In this document: positions 18,363-27,657 of the stretch, piece after piece
Layout of the letters: each line of letters begins with the position of its first letter
Numbering within the stretch: position 1 is the stretch's first letter
Origin: Bin55 sp963664665
Lineage (GTDB): Bacteria > Pseudomonadota > Gammaproteobacteria > Pseudomonadales > Azotimanducaceae
Assembly (NCBI GenBank): GCA_963664665.2
Contig: CAXXMH010000002.1
Coordinates: forward strand, 1-64,000
Reading direction: 5' to 3'
Length of the DNA: 64,000 nucleotides
Translations under genes and position numbers: made by a program
The notes under the pieces: model-generated
The model's database searches: none
Seen by the model: only the letters and a program-made list of their open reading frames with translations
What the model was told of the DNA's origin: nothing

Positions 18363-19889
18363 TTGAGTGAGAGTTTATACGACAGTCTGATACAAGTCGC
18401 GCACGCGAATCCAGGCAAGTCCTGTCTCTTACTCGAAGGCGTGGAAACTGAGAGTTATGCGCAACTCTTCAATAAAGTGCATCGGGTCGCTGCTGTACTC
18501 GATGAGTGTGGAATAGGCCTTGACGATCGGGTTGTCGCGCAATGTGACAAGACACCCCTCACGCTAGCCCTGTATCTAGCGTGTTTGCAGGTCGGCGCTG
18601 TCTACGTTCCGCTAAACACTGGATACACATCGACTGAACTCGCCTACTTCCTAGAGAACGCCAAACCCAGCTTGTATGTTGGTGCGACCGAGGTTGATGA
18701 TCCAACAGGTGGCGCAATTAGCCAACTTACGCTAAAGGCAGATGGCACCGGCTCCCTTCTTGATGCGTTGCGACATGTCACGACGCCGCGTACACGATCT
18801 GCCGCAAGACATGGCGATGACATCGCGGCGATTCTTTATACGTCAGGGACTACGGGACGTTCAAAAGGTGCGATGCTGACTCACGGCAATCTCCGGAGCA
18901 ATGCACTCACATTGAATGAAAGTTGGGGATTCAGTGAAGACGATGTACTGCTCCATGCGTTGCCTATCTACCACGTACACGGCTTGTTTGTCGCGATTCA
19001 CTGCGTGATGCTGAGTGGGAGTTCGATGATCTTCCAGCAGCGGTTCAACGTTCAGGATGTATTGCGTGAATTGCGGAACGCGACGGTACTAATGGGGGTA
19101 CCGACGTTCTACACGCGACTGCTCGCGCAGCCGGAATTCGATGCGGACTCTATACAGAACATGAGGTTGTTCATATCGGGGTCAGCACCATTGACGGAGC
19201 AAACTTTCCGTGAGTTTTCGCAACGAACCGGTATGACAATCCTTGAACGATATGGCATGAGCGAGACGCTCATGAACACATCGAACCCACTCGATGGTGA
19301 AAGGAAAGCAGGTACGGTTGGTTATCCGTTACCAGGCGTTTCGCTTCGAATCGCTGACGAAAACGGTATCGAACTACCCGCAGGCGAGGTAGGTGGGATC
19401 GAACTGAAAGGTCCCAACGTATTTGAAGGCTATTGGGAAATGCCTGAGAAAACTGCACAGGAATTTCGAAGTGATGGTTACTTCATTACCGGCGATATGG
19501 GTGTGCAGGACGATGACGGTCGCATCTCGATCGTGGGTCGCGAGAAGGATGTGGTAATTTCCGGTGGTTTAAACGTGTATCCGGCGGAAGTCGAAACAGC
19601 AATCGGAGATCTTCCAGATGTAGCAGATGTCGCCGTAATTGGTGCACCGCACCCCGACTTCGGTGAAGGAGTTGTAGCCGTCGTAGTTTCTGCGACTGGG
19701 CGAACGATCGAGACAACTGAAGTAAGAACGCGGCTAAAAGGGGTTCTCGCTGGATTCAAACAGCCGCAACGCGTAGAGATGGTATCGGAACTGCCACGCA
19801 ACGCGATGGGCAAGATTCAGAAAAACTCCCTTCGAGATCGATTTAAAGATGTGTTCGCGCATGCTGAGTCGGCTGTGCGAGGTCGCTGA
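18363..19889 (+). CDS. matB: Malonyl-CoA synthetase (MatB)
   Basis: A 508-residue adenylate-forming ligase matching MatB: YTSGTTGRSKGAM, LPIYHVHGL, MGVPTFYTRLL, LFISGSAPL, ERYGMSETLMNTSNP and the C-terminal PRNAMGKIQKN with the catalytic lysine. These blocks, especially the last four, are near-diagnostic for malonate:CoA ligases. It makes malonyl-CoA from malonate, ATP and CoA. The start is TTG (MSESLYD); no better ATG exists. No malonyl-CoA decarboxylase or malonate carrier is adjacent. The product could feed fatty acid synthesis or the polyketide synthase 32 kb away (inference). Confidence 0.93.
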   Translation: MSESLYDSLIQVAHANPGKSCLLLEGVETESYAQLFNKVHRVAAVLDECGIGLDDRVVAQCDKTPLTLALYLACLQVGAVYVPLNTGYTSTELAYFLENAKPSLYVGATEVDDPTGGAISQLTLKADGTGSLLDALRHVTTPRTRSAARHGDDIAAILYTSGTTGRSKGAMLTHGNLRSNALTLNESWGFSEDDVLLHALPIYHVHGLFVAIHCVMLSGSSMIFQQRFNVQDVLRELRNATVLMGVPTFYTRLLAQPEFDADSIQNMRLFISGSAPLTEQTFREFSQRTGMTILERYGMSETLMNTSNPLDGERKAGTVGYPLPGVSLRIADENGIELPAGEVGGIELKGPNVFEGYWEMPEKTAQEFRSDGYFITGDMGVQDDDGRISIVGREKDVVISGGLNVYPAEVETAIGDLPDVADVAVIGAPHPDFGEGVVAVVVSATGRTIETTEVRTRLKGVLAGFKQPQRVEMVSELPRNAMGKIQKNSLRDRFKDVFAHAESAVRGR

Positions 19890-19892
19890 TCT

Positions 19893-20006
19893 GTGAAGAA
19901 GCTGGCGAAATCAATTTTCAATTGGCTTCTCGCCGCTTTGGTGGTCGTGTTCGTGATTTTCCTTGGTCTCGCTGGATACACCATTTATCTTTTGGTGATT
20001 TCCTAA
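19893..20006 (+). CDS. 37-residue single-span membrane peptide
   Basis: Three bases after the matB stop, a GTG opens a 37-codon frame ending at 20006. It has a basic N-terminus (MKKLAKS) followed by a hydrophobic stretch of about 25 residues rich in V, L, F and I, ending in YTIYLLVIS. This is a clean single transmembrane helix. Spacing and strand suggest co-transcription with matB. No homologue is recognised. It could be a small regulatory membrane protein or a chance frame; the charge and hydrophobicity pattern favours a real peptide. Confidence 0.5.
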   Translation: MKKLAKSIFNWLLAALVVVFVIFLGLAGYTIYLLVIS

Positions 20007-20009
20007 CGT

Positions 20010-20645
20010 TCAGAGCGCCTCAGCCAACCCGTCGAGGAAATCGTCTTTCTCTTGGTCGGTTGAGAAATCGATACTACAAATTGGATTTTGAACGGAGCTG
20101 TTGACAAATATCGACGAGAAGCTCTCTTCACACAACGCCTTGAGCGTTTGCTTCATTACGGCGCGATTCTTCTTGTTCGACAACGCCACCCATTTCTCGC
20201 GGTCATGCCAGAGCGAATCTCCGGCAAACAAGACGTTCGAATTGCCCACATCGACTAGATAGCTGACCGCACCTGGCCGATGGCCTGGTGTTGGGATCGC
20301 GGTAACTCCAGGCGCAATTTCGAGTCGTTCGAACGGGAAGTCCTCCACGTCTTTAACCTTGCGTCGAACGTCAGGAGCTTCCACTACGCTACAACACGTC
20401 GGCGCACCAAACTCCTCAGAAATCTGGTCATTGTGTTTGGTGGCGAAGTGCATGTCACCAAGAAGTTGCTTGGAAACTCCACCGGCGTCATGAATCTCTT
20501 GCCATGAAGCCTCGAAGGTACTCGAACTGGCTACACAGGGAAAGAGGAGATTGCCGCTATCGCGCAGTACGAAAAAACTGATGTATTTACTCGGCGTGAT
20601 CTTGCTCGGTTCGAGCTTATAGACGCTGGGAAGACACTCTATCAT
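20010..20645 (-). CDS. Metallo-beta-lactamase-fold protein with degenerate metal site
   Basis: A 211-residue protein with an MBL-fold layout. The C-terminal half has TPGHRPGAVSYLVD and LFAGDSLWHD, matching the third histidine and bridging aspartate of the family. The canonical HxHxDH is not found; the corresponding place reads GDMHFATKHND, and the last His position is replaced by a VNSSVQ segment. It may be a weak metal binder or a divergent hydrolase. It ends four bases from the small membrane peptide (convergent). Substrate unknown. Confidence 0.65.
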   Translation of the reverse strand: MIECLPSVYKLEPSKITPSKYISFFVLRDSGNLLFPCVASSSTFEASWQEIHDAGGVSKQLLGDMHFATKHNDQISEEFGAPTCCSVVEAPDVRRKVKDVEDFPFERLEIAPGVTAIPTPGHRPGAVSYLVDVGNSNVLFAGDSLWHDREKWVALSNKKNRAVMKQTLKALCEESFSSIFVNSSVQNPICSIDFSTDQEKDDFLDGLAEAL

Positions 20646-20722
20646 CGATCAGTCAAACCTCATGCATTTCAGACAATACCTCAAAACTAATATACCCCAT
20701 CGAATTTGAACCGGATTCTATT

Positions 20723-21487
20723 GTGATCGATTTGTATTACTGGCCTACGCCTAATGGCTGGAAAGCCAGCATCATGCTTGAGGAGTGTGGGTTGGAATAT
20801 AACGTGATTCCTGTTGATATAGGCGGCGGCGACCAGTTCAAACCTGAATTCTTACGCATTAGTCCGAACAATCGAATGCCGGCGATCATCGACCACAATC
20901 CCGCAGATGGGGGCGATCCGATAAGCATTTTTGAATCAGGTGCGATTCTTGAATATCTAGGTGATAAGGAAGGTAAGTTCCTACCGTCTGCGCCACGCGA
21001 TCGCGTCAGAGTGATGCAATGGGTGCACTGGCAAATGGCGAATCTTGGTCCGATGATGGGAAATGCGAATCACTTCAAGAATTACGCGAAGAACATTGCG
21101 GACGATCCCAAGCAACTGGAGTATGGCGAGAAGCGATTCGTAGGTGAAGTTGACCGACTCTGTGGTGTCATGGACGCGCAACTATCTGTGAACGAATACC
21201 TCGCAGGCAGTGAATATTCAATCGCTGACATGATTACATGGCCTTGGGCGTTTCTCATTGGAAGAGTGCTTAGCGAAGAAATGTGGGAATCGTTCCCGAA
21301 TGTCAAACGCTGGGCTTATCAACTGCGAGCGCGTCCGGCGTTAGAGCGCGGTTATCGTGTTGGACAAGACTTAGGTAAGCGGCAACTGACTGACGAAGAG
21401 GAAAAGAAGCGTCGCGAGCTGCTGTTCAATCAGACGAACGACAAAGTGCGAGCTGCGCGCGAAGAGGCGGTGAACGCAAGCTCGTAG
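20723..21487 (+). CDS. Glutathione S-transferase family protein (YfcG/YghU-like)
   Basis: A 254-residue GST-fold protein. The start YYWPTPNGWKASIMLEE has the TPNG(W)K active-site loop of the YfcG/YghU/Ure2p-like Nu class. RMPAIIDH is the cis-proline loop and SIFESGAILEYL the glutathione contact. YfcG-type enzymes are glutathione- or glutathione-disulfide-dependent disulfide reductases, so a redox role is likelier than conjugation (family inference). GTG start at 20723; the protein then begins at strand one. A charged helical tail of about 30 residues follows the usual C-terminal domain. Confidence 0.88.
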   Translation: MIDLYYWPTPNGWKASIMLEECGLEYNVIPVDIGGGDQFKPEFLRISPNNRMPAIIDHNPADGGDPISIFESGAILEYLGDKEGKFLPSAPRDRVRVMQWVHWQMANLGPMMGNANHFKNYAKNIADDPKQLEYGEKRFVGEVDRLCGVMDAQLSVNEYLAGSEYSIADMITWPWAFLIGRVLSEEMWESFPNVKRWAYQLRARPALERGYRVGQDLGKRQLTDEEEKKRRELLFNQTNDKVRAAREEAVNASS

Positions 21488-21498
21488 CGAGATTGCAC

Positions 21499-22737
21499 TC
21501 AGGCGGCCACACGTCGGAAGTCGATCCCATCGTAGGTGTTCTTACCGTACAGATCGTCGATACCAGCCAACGTCGTGAGCGCTGGTGAGTTGCGCTCAAG
21601 GATCGCCGGATCAATTTCTAGATAGTTGTCCCAAGTACGTACCCAGTTGCGCAGGTACGTGTTGTGAAGTGAAGTTCGCTCGCCATCGCGTTCTCTGATT
21701 GCCGCGCCGTGCCAGAGTGAGCCGTGCCACATCGCGACGGAGCCTTTCGGCATGGTTAACTTGATCGCGTGAGATTTTGCGTCGTTGACGGGTGGGCAGT
21801 TTGCTTTGTGACTTCCGGGAACGACGATCGTCGGACCAGCTTCTTCATCGAACTCACTCAACGCCCAAACGGTCGTCATATTGCAACATAGCTCGCCTGT
21901 ATGAGGATGCGGTGGGTCGTTGTGAATCTGATGGGTGTCCGCTCCCTTAGGTTTCCTGAACGCAATTGACTGTCCTAGATTGCAGTCAGCACCGAGCAGA
22001 TGCTGTGCGACTGCATGTATCTGTGGATGCGTTGCGACCTCCTCCCAAAGCGGGCCTCTAGATAGGAGCATGGCTGCGACCTTACCGCGAGGGTTTTCCG
22101 CAATGAGACGATCCAGGTCTTCATTTAGTTCGTCGACGAACGTCTCGGAGATTGCGTTCTCGAATATCGTGTAACCGTTCTGTTCCACTTCCTCAACGCG
22201 ATTCTCGACCTGCAAGTGCTTGAGCTTGTGCTGAATGTCAGGATTTCCAATCGTACGTTTCGCAAGATAGTCGTGTAAGCCTGCGAGCAGCTGTATCAGC
22301 CTAGGCTCTACGTTCGCGAAACCTGAACCGTTTAGCTCAAGCACGTTCCCATGTCGGTGGCGTAATTCACGTTGAACGCGATCGCGTCGCTCCGGTAGGT
22401 GTTCGTACACCGACGTGCCAACAACGAGCGCCCGGTTGTAGTCGCCTTTGGCGTGAAACGTCGGATTCGCGACTTCACCGTAGCCAACGTCAATTTTGCC
22501 GTCTTCGATCACGATATGAATAGTCGCCACATCATCGGGACGTTTAAGGTGGGGTGGCGAATTGGTGTACGTCTCGATGGCGGCGAATCGTCCGACCGGT
22601 GGATTTCCTTCTAATTCGTCGATCTTGGCCTGTAGAAACGTACGAGCCGCGTCTAACCACTGTTCGCTGACGAACTCAAAGCGTTCACTTATCGGGACTG
22701 GTAGACGAGTACGTTCGGGTAATTCTCGGCGTGCCAT
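21499..22737 (-). CDS. Phytanoyl-CoA dioxygenase (PhyH) family protein
   Basis: A 412-residue Fe(II)/2-oxoglutarate oxygenase of the PhyH group. The iron site is visible as HND (in HQIHNDPPH) with the distal histidine in SLWHGAAIRERDGERTS, followed by the 2-oxoglutarate-binding arginine. GPTIVVPGSHK is a family block before the distal His. The first about 190 residues form an unrecognised N-terminal domain not needed for the oxygenase core. Likely hydroxylates an acyl chain or small molecule. It lies beside CoA-transferase and SDR genes on alternating strands. Substrate unknown. Confidence 0.85.
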   Translation of the reverse strand: MARRELPERTRLPVPISERFEFVSEQWLDAARTFLQAKIDELEGNPPVGRFAAIETYTNSPPHLKRPDDVATIHIVIEDGKIDVGYGEVANPTFHAKGDYNRALVVGTSVYEHLPERRDRVQRELRHRHGNVLELNGSGFANVEPRLIQLLAGLHDYLAKRTIGNPDIQHKLKHLQVENRVEEVEQNGYTIFENAISETFVDELNEDLDRLIAENPRGKVAAMLLSRGPLWEEVATHPQIHAVAQHLLGADCNLGQSIAFRKPKGADTHQIHNDPPHPHTGELCCNMTTVWALSEFDEEAGPTIVVPGSHKANCPPVNDAKSHAIKLTMPKGSVAMWHGSLWHGAAIRERDGERTSLHNTYLRNWVRTWDNYLEIDPAILERNSPALTTLAGIDDLYGKNTYDGIDFRRVAA

Positions 22738-22901
22738 ACCATTCGGTTAGCTATGTTCTGGTTGGCGAATGCTATGCAACTCAACTGCGGAAATAGCGCG
22801 ACACAATTGAAGAAGTGCTTGTTCGAATCGTCCAACCGTACCATTCAACGAGTCGCCACTAGGTTCACCGCTCACTTTCACAGAACGAATTTCTTTAGTT
22901 T

Positions 22902-25232
22902 ATGACTCTTGAGCATTTGCGGGTACTTGAACTCGGTGATGATCCGGCGGTTTCCTTCTGTAGTCTTCAGCTAGCACGATGGGGCGCGCAAGTTGCTGTA
23001 GGTGCGTCATTCCTTGGGGATCTACCGAATCGATCGCCAGAACACGAAGGCGTGTCGCTTCTATGGCAATACCTCTCCGCAAATAAAACCATAGTTGAGG
23101 AGGGACTTGCTGAGCTCGCTATGAGTGCTGACGTCATTGTGACGAACTGCGATCGGGACGCACTGATTGAGTGTGGAATTGAACCTGGTCCAACCACCAT
23201 TTTTCACCGACTTACCCCGTTTTCATTTGACGGTATTCTTCAGGAGATGGAAGGTTTTCCAATACTCTTTGAAGCGGCATCTGGATTCTTGGTTAGCAAC
23301 GGCGAACCTGGTCAAGAACCGGCTCGCATGCCAGGCAACATCGTTTCGTACGTTGTCGGCGCACATGCATGCGTCGCAACGCTTGCCGCAGTCCACAAAC
23401 GAATCAACACCGGCGAAATCGAATCAATCGAGACTTGTCAATTGGATGCACTCACGACTACGGTGCCGTTTGTTCGGTCGCAGTACCTTGAAAGAGCCGA
23501 GGAACGGTATGGGGGACCTACTACAGGCGTCAGGCTATACCCGATTGGTGATGGGGCAATTTCCGGTAATCTACTAGATCCAGAAACTTTCTCTCTCGTG
23601 TTGGCGGAACTAGGAATTCGGGAAGAGGAGGTCCCCGAGTCGCTGAATTCACCAACTCAGCGTCGAGACCAAACGAAGCTGAGCTCGTTCTTGGCTGAAC
23701 GTTCAAAGCAAGCGGTTTCGGAGCAAGTATTCCAAGGCGTCATGAAGCGAGGCGCGCCGCGATTTGGATTGTTTCAATCGCCTCGTGATCTGCTCAACAA
23801 CCGACAAGTAGCCTCACTTGACTCTCTTAAATCCATCGCGGATAAAAGTTTGGGCACGTTGACTTATCCAGGTTTACCTGCATCCATTTCCGCGGTCGAG
23901 CGGCCGGACCTTCAGCTCTCGAGAAGTACAAGAAAACATCAATGGGTCGGCGAGCGCTTGCCTGTGCGAACCTGGCTGAAGGGTAGACGACCGCTTGATG
24001 GCGTCCGAATCGTCGACTTCACGCAGGCTTGGATCGGACCCTTCGCGACCATGATGCTGGCGGATCTCGGCGCAGATGTCATCAAAGTCGAGAGCCATAA
24101 GCGCGTGGATGTTTGGCGCAACTGGCGAGGCAGTCTTCCTGAAGGTTGTGTGCGCAATGAGGATGCACACGAACTAAATATCAGTCCAAATTTCAACAGC
24201 ACGAATCGGAACAAGCGAGAAATCGCAATCGACCTGAATCAACGCGACGGCGTTACCGTTGCGAAAGACCTTATCGCAAGCGCGGACGTCGTGATGAGTA
24301 ATTTCACGCCTCGTGTCATGCGCAAGTTTGGACTTGATTTTGAATCCGTACGTGAAGTGAAACCTGACATTGTTTACGTGTGCTGGTCTGGTTATGGCGA
24401 AGTTGGACCGTATCGAGACTATAAGGCGAACGGAGCGACCATCGAAGCAATGGCAGGTTGGGACGCGTTGTTCGGCTATCACGATGGTGATCCCATCGTC
24501 ATGGGTTTTTATCAGACTGACGCCTTTACTGGACTGCAGATGGCTGCATGCACATTACTCGCAGTAATGAACAGAGACCTAACCGGCAAGTCTCAAAATG
24601 TCCGTGGTTCGATGCTTGAATCCGCGATCGGGTACATTGGCGAAGAGATCATCAGCGCTGGACTAGGACAGCCGCTTAAACGATGGGGAAACCGGCACCC
24701 AGATTTCGTGCCTCACGGTGTCTTTCATACAAATGAGGCGGATCGGTGGGTCGCTATCGTGTGCCGAAGCGACGAGGAGTGGCACCGAATGAAGTCTGTC
24801 ATCGGGTGTGATTCAAGAGAGTTCGACAGCAGTGTAGAACGGTTGAATCGTGTAGACGAAGTCGAGGGATTGGTGACCGCATGGACGCAAATGCGGTCTC
24901 GCTGGGAGGCAGCGGCTAATTTACGCGCAGCAGGGCTATCGGCTGTCGCTGTCGTCGATAGCCTCGAAGTTATCGATCACCCGGAGTTCACAAGTAGGAA
25001 TTGGTTCAAGCAACAAAGCCACGCGGATGTGCGAGATATTTGGCATAGCGGGTTTGCTTGGCGTTTTTCGGCGTCCAAACTATCTGCCGATCTTCCTTCG
25101 CCGAGGCTAGGGGAACACTCGGAAGAGATATTAGCGAGTCTTGGCTATTCGGCAGATCGGATAGAAGAACTATTCTCCGACGACACCATTGGATGTGTGC
25201 TTGGGCATTCGAGTGCAGCGGCACGCCACTAG
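22902..25232 (+). CDS. Tandem family III CoA-transferase (CaiB/BaiF) with altered catalytic positions
   Basis: A 776-residue protein made of two CaiB/BaiF folds. The C-terminal half is clear: LDGVRIVDFTQAWIGPFATMMLADLGADVIKVE, NRNKREIAIDL, and SGYGEVGPY. The N-terminal half starts with a shortened version (LRVLELGDDP). The catalytic aspartate of this family normally lies in GxGQxVD. Here the first half reads GEIESIE (Glu177) and the second GKSQNVR (Arg568, codon 24603-24605). The missing Asp in both halves argues against normal formyl-CoA-transferase-type chemistry. ATG at 22902 opens directly on the first strand. Flanked by a PhyH oxygenase and an SDR. Confidence 0.85.
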   Translation: MTLEHLRVLELGDDPAVSFCSLQLARWGAQVAVGASFLGDLPNRSPEHEGVSLLWQYLSANKTIVEEGLAELAMSADVIVTNCDRDALIECGIEPGPTTIFHRLTPFSFDGILQEMEGFPILFEAASGFLVSNGEPGQEPARMPGNIVSYVVGAHACVATLAAVHKRINTGEIESIETCQLDALTTTVPFVRSQYLERAEERYGGPTTGVRLYPIGDGAISGNLLDPETFSLVLAELGIREEEVPESLNSPTQRRDQTKLSSFLAERSKQAVSEQVFQGVMKRGAPRFGLFQSPRDLLNNRQVASLDSLKSIADKSLGTLTYPGLPASISAVERPDLQLSRSTRKHQWVGERLPVRTWLKGRRPLDGVRIVDFTQAWIGPFATMMLADLGADVIKVESHKRVDVWRNWRGSLPEGCVRNEDAHELNISPNFNSTNRNKREIAIDLNQRDGVTVAKDLIASADVVMSNFTPRVMRKFGLDFESVREVKPDIVYVCWSGYGEVGPYRDYKANGATIEAMAGWDALFGYHDGDPIVMGFYQTDAFTGLQMAACTLLAVMNRDLTGKSQNVRGSMLESAIGYIGEEIISAGLGQPLKRWGNRHPDFVPHGVFHTNEADRWVAIVCRSDEEWHRMKSVIGCDSREFDSSVERLNRVDEVEGLVTAWTQMRSRWEAAANLRAAGLSAVAVVDSLEVIDHPEFTSRNWFKQQSHADVRDIWHSGFAWRFSASKLSADLPSPRLGEHSEEILASLGYSADRIEELFSDDTIGCVLGHSSAAARH

Positions 25233-25257
25233 CATGAGTTGTGCTTGACTGAAGTCG

Positions 25258-26052
25258 CTACGTCGTAGTTGTGGAGCCGCCATCGCACGGAATCGTCATT
25301 CCAGTTACGTAGCCACCCGCCTTGGACGAGAGGAATATCGTCAGGCCCGCAATGTCTTCCATCGTACCCCAGCGCTTCATCGGAAACCCTTCGGTGACTT
25401 GACGATCTTGTTCCTCGGTGGCGAACATCGGCGCTGTCATTTTGGATTTAAATGGACCAGGCGCAATCGCGTTGACGTTGATATGGTCACCCATGAGATC
25501 GCGAGCCATTTGAGCACTCAATTGACCGAGACCCGCCTTGGCAACTACATATGAGTAGTTTCTCAACCCGCCCGGTTTTAGCCCGTTGACCGATGTTATG
25601 TTGACGATGCTCGCACGATCTTGAGGTGTGGCAGCACTTCTGAGTTCAGGCAATAGCGCCTGAGTGAGGAAGAATGGACTTTTCGCGTCGAGATCTATGA
25701 TCTTGTCCCAAGCCTTCTCCGTGAACTCGTCGATGTCCATACTCCAGGTAACCCCGGCGTTGTTAACAAGAATGTGTAGTTCCTGTTCGTGAGTTCGTAA
25801 ATCGGCTGCTAACGCTTTGCAGCCGTCAATGGTGCTTATGTCACAGGGGAGAGCTTTGCAGAAACCGTATCGCGAAAGTTCATTCTCAGTTTCATTGCAC
25901 GCATCAACTTTGCGCGACGCGACATACACCCTTGCACCTGCGCGGACCAAGCCTTCCGCGATCATGAATCCGATCCCTCGAGTGCCGCCTGTGACTAGTG
26001 CGACCTTATCTCGTACGCCGAATACATGCTCATAAAAGTCACGGTCAGTCAT
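25258..26052 (-). CDS. Short-chain dehydrogenase/reductase
   Basis: A 264-residue classical SDR. The cofactor motif TGGTRGIG, NNAG, the catalytic serine in NITSVNG, and YVVAK (active Tyr and Lys) are all present. The GVTWSMD segment is typical of FabG-like members. The C-terminal PCDGGSTTTT end is common in 3-oxoacyl reductases. It likely reduces or oxidises a keto or hydroxy group of an acyl or alcohol substrate with NAD(P). It converges on the CoA-transferase gene, 25 bases apart. Exact substrate unknown. Confidence 0.92.
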   Translation of the reverse strand: MTDRDFYEHVFGVRDKVALVTGGTRGIGFMIAEGLVRAGARVYVASRKVDACNETENELSRYGFCKALPCDISTIDGCKALAADLRTHEQELHILVNNAGVTWSMDIDEFTEKAWDKIIDLDAKSPFFLTQALLPELRSAATPQDRASIVNITSVNGLKPGGLRNYSYVVAKAGLGQLSAQMARDLMGDHINVNAIAPGPFKSKMTAPMFATEEQDRQVTEGFPMKRWGTMEDIAGLTIFLSSKAGGYVTGMTIPCDGGSTTTT

Positions 26053-26257
26053 TGTTTCTTGGTGCTCTGATCACGGATAGGCTGGAAGGTGGCGCATTCT
26101 AATTTCGAGCGAGCATTGATTCGATTGGAGTGACTGTTCTTTCTTTTCCATGTCCTTGACGGTATCGATCAGTCGCGCGCAATGTTGTTGAGTCGTTCGA
26201 TTCATGTCCATTCTAAAATCGGACGCGGTGATTAATCTGACGACACAGTAGTACCAA

Positions 26258-27613
26258 TTGGCCACGCAACCCAGCAAGCACGGTTTTTTTTACGCCGCTT
26301 TCTTCATGGCCGCCTTGGTACTGGGTTCGATATTGATTTATTCCTTCTACCTGCCACAGGCGGCGCCAAAACAGATTACGTTGGCTGTGATACCGTTTTC
26401 GGAAAACAGTGAATTCACGAATCTGAGTGTAGGTTTTAGTGCGGCGCTAAGAGACTCGATCGCGTTGAGTCGAGACGTCGCGGTTGTCGATAGTGTTTCG
26501 ACTAACGCCGTGATGTGGGACATTACGAAGTCGTCTGGAATGTCCCACATCTTGGCGCTAACGCACTTTGTGGATGGCGAGCTGCACACAGTCGACGGCG
26601 AACTAACCCACATGGATTTCAGAGTCGTTAATGTCTCTCAACCTAACTGGAAAGAGGTACTAAAGGCGACGGTTCCAGACCTTAGTGCTGCCACTGATTT
26701 ACAGGAATTGCGCGATAGCTTGACGCTTCAAGTCCGTCGCTCACTCTATGACAATAGTTCCTTGCGTACCGAATCATTGCAGCACGATGCTGATACGTAT
26801 CGCGAATATGTGCATTCGCTAGGCGCGTGGTTTCTTAGAAACAAGCCTTCGACGCTACTTTCGACGCTTCATGAAGCGTATCAAGCGAAGACCAAGGATT
26901 TGTATGACACGTTGGGTATCACGACTGAACCTAGTCGAGAACTGTGGAATGCTGTTGCGACGTTCGAGCGTACCCAGGATCTGCACGAGTTCAGCCAAAC
27001 GCTCTGGCGACTTGCTGACGAATACCCCAATAGTCTAGCGGTCGATGCACTGGGATCGCTCGCGTATGACTTAGGGAAACTGAGGCTCGCCGAGCGCGCT
27101 TGGCTTCACGCGGCACGAGTACAACCTCAATCTACATTCGTTGCACTCCACATCGCTCACGTGCGCCGACTCTTTGGCGATTCTGACGGGACGAATCAGG
27201 CGTTCCGAGTTGCCGAGCTTCGAGACGATCTCAGTTTCGTGCAGTACTTCAAAACTCTTGACGAACAATCGACGCAAGCGTCTCAAACCACTGTTCCGCC
27301 GAGCTTGGATTCAGCTGTCCTTGAAGCGTTGATCACTGCGACTGACGGTCGTTTACGCGGCGATTTTCTCATAGAGGCATCGATTCATGCGGGGGTTATT
27401 CAATCTCAATCACCTCACACAATCGAGACGGCGAAACTATGGCGATCGCCGCCGTTATGGCTAAGTGAAGACGACCCTAGATGGCGAGAAGGGAGGAGCT
27501 TCCTAGCCCAACATTTCCCATCCGCGTCAGTGAAGGTATCAGATGACCTATTACCAGCCGCAGACTCAGAGGACGAGGTCGCGCGGCTATTTACGCCGCG
27601 ACGACCAGACTAG
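26258..27613 (+). CDS. Membrane-anchored protein with TolB-like and TPR-like regions, function unknown
   Basis: A 451-residue protein. Residues about 10-30 form one transmembrane helix after a short basic start (MATQPSKHG). The following ITLAVIPFSENSEFTNLSVGFSAAL pattern (shown only in part) resembles the IAVLPF...FADGLTEEL block found after the membrane helix of CadC-type regulators and class III adenylate cyclases. Further on are helical repeats (residues about 230-310) of TPR type. No DNA-binding or cyclase domain is present, so it looks like the periplasmic sensory half alone. The start is TTG at 26258, the only one that keeps the helix complete. Confidence 0.6.
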   Translation: MATQPSKHGFFYAAFFMAALVLGSILIYSFYLPQAAPKQITLAVIPFSENSEFTNLSVGFSAALRDSIALSRDVAVVDSVSTNAVMWDITKSSGMSHILALTHFVDGELHTVDGELTHMDFRVVNVSQPNWKEVLKATVPDLSAATDLQELRDSLTLQVRRSLYDNSSLRTESLQHDADTYREYVHSLGAWFLRNKPSTLLSTLHEAYQAKTKDLYDTLGITTEPSRELWNAVATFERTQDLHEFSQTLWRLADEYPNSLAVDALGSLAYDLGKLRLAERAWLHAARVQPQSTFVALHIAHVRRLFGDSDGTNQAFRVAELRDDLSFVQYFKTLDEQSTQASQTTVPPSLDSAVLEALITATDGRLRGDFLIEASIHAGVIQSQSPHTIETAKLWRSPPLWLSEDDPRWREGRSFLAQHFPSASVKVSDDLLPAADSEDEVARLFTPRRPD

Positions 27614-27624
27614 TTTATGTCGAT

Positions 27625-27657
27625 GTTGTGCGAGCCTGTTGAGTGATCGCGCACGAC
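27625..27657. terminator. Possible hairpin in convergent gap
   Basis: GTTGTGCG at 27625-27632 can pair with CGCACGAC at 27650-27657 with one G-T wobble and a 17-base loop. It lies between the ends of the TolB-like gene and the symporter gene. No U-tract follows, so the role is uncertain. Confidence 0.25.

Noticed and set aside
26071..26277. 68-codon minus-strand frame upstream of the TolB-like gene
   Set aside because: Overlaps the start of that gene, no homology pattern and an odd composition; probably chance.
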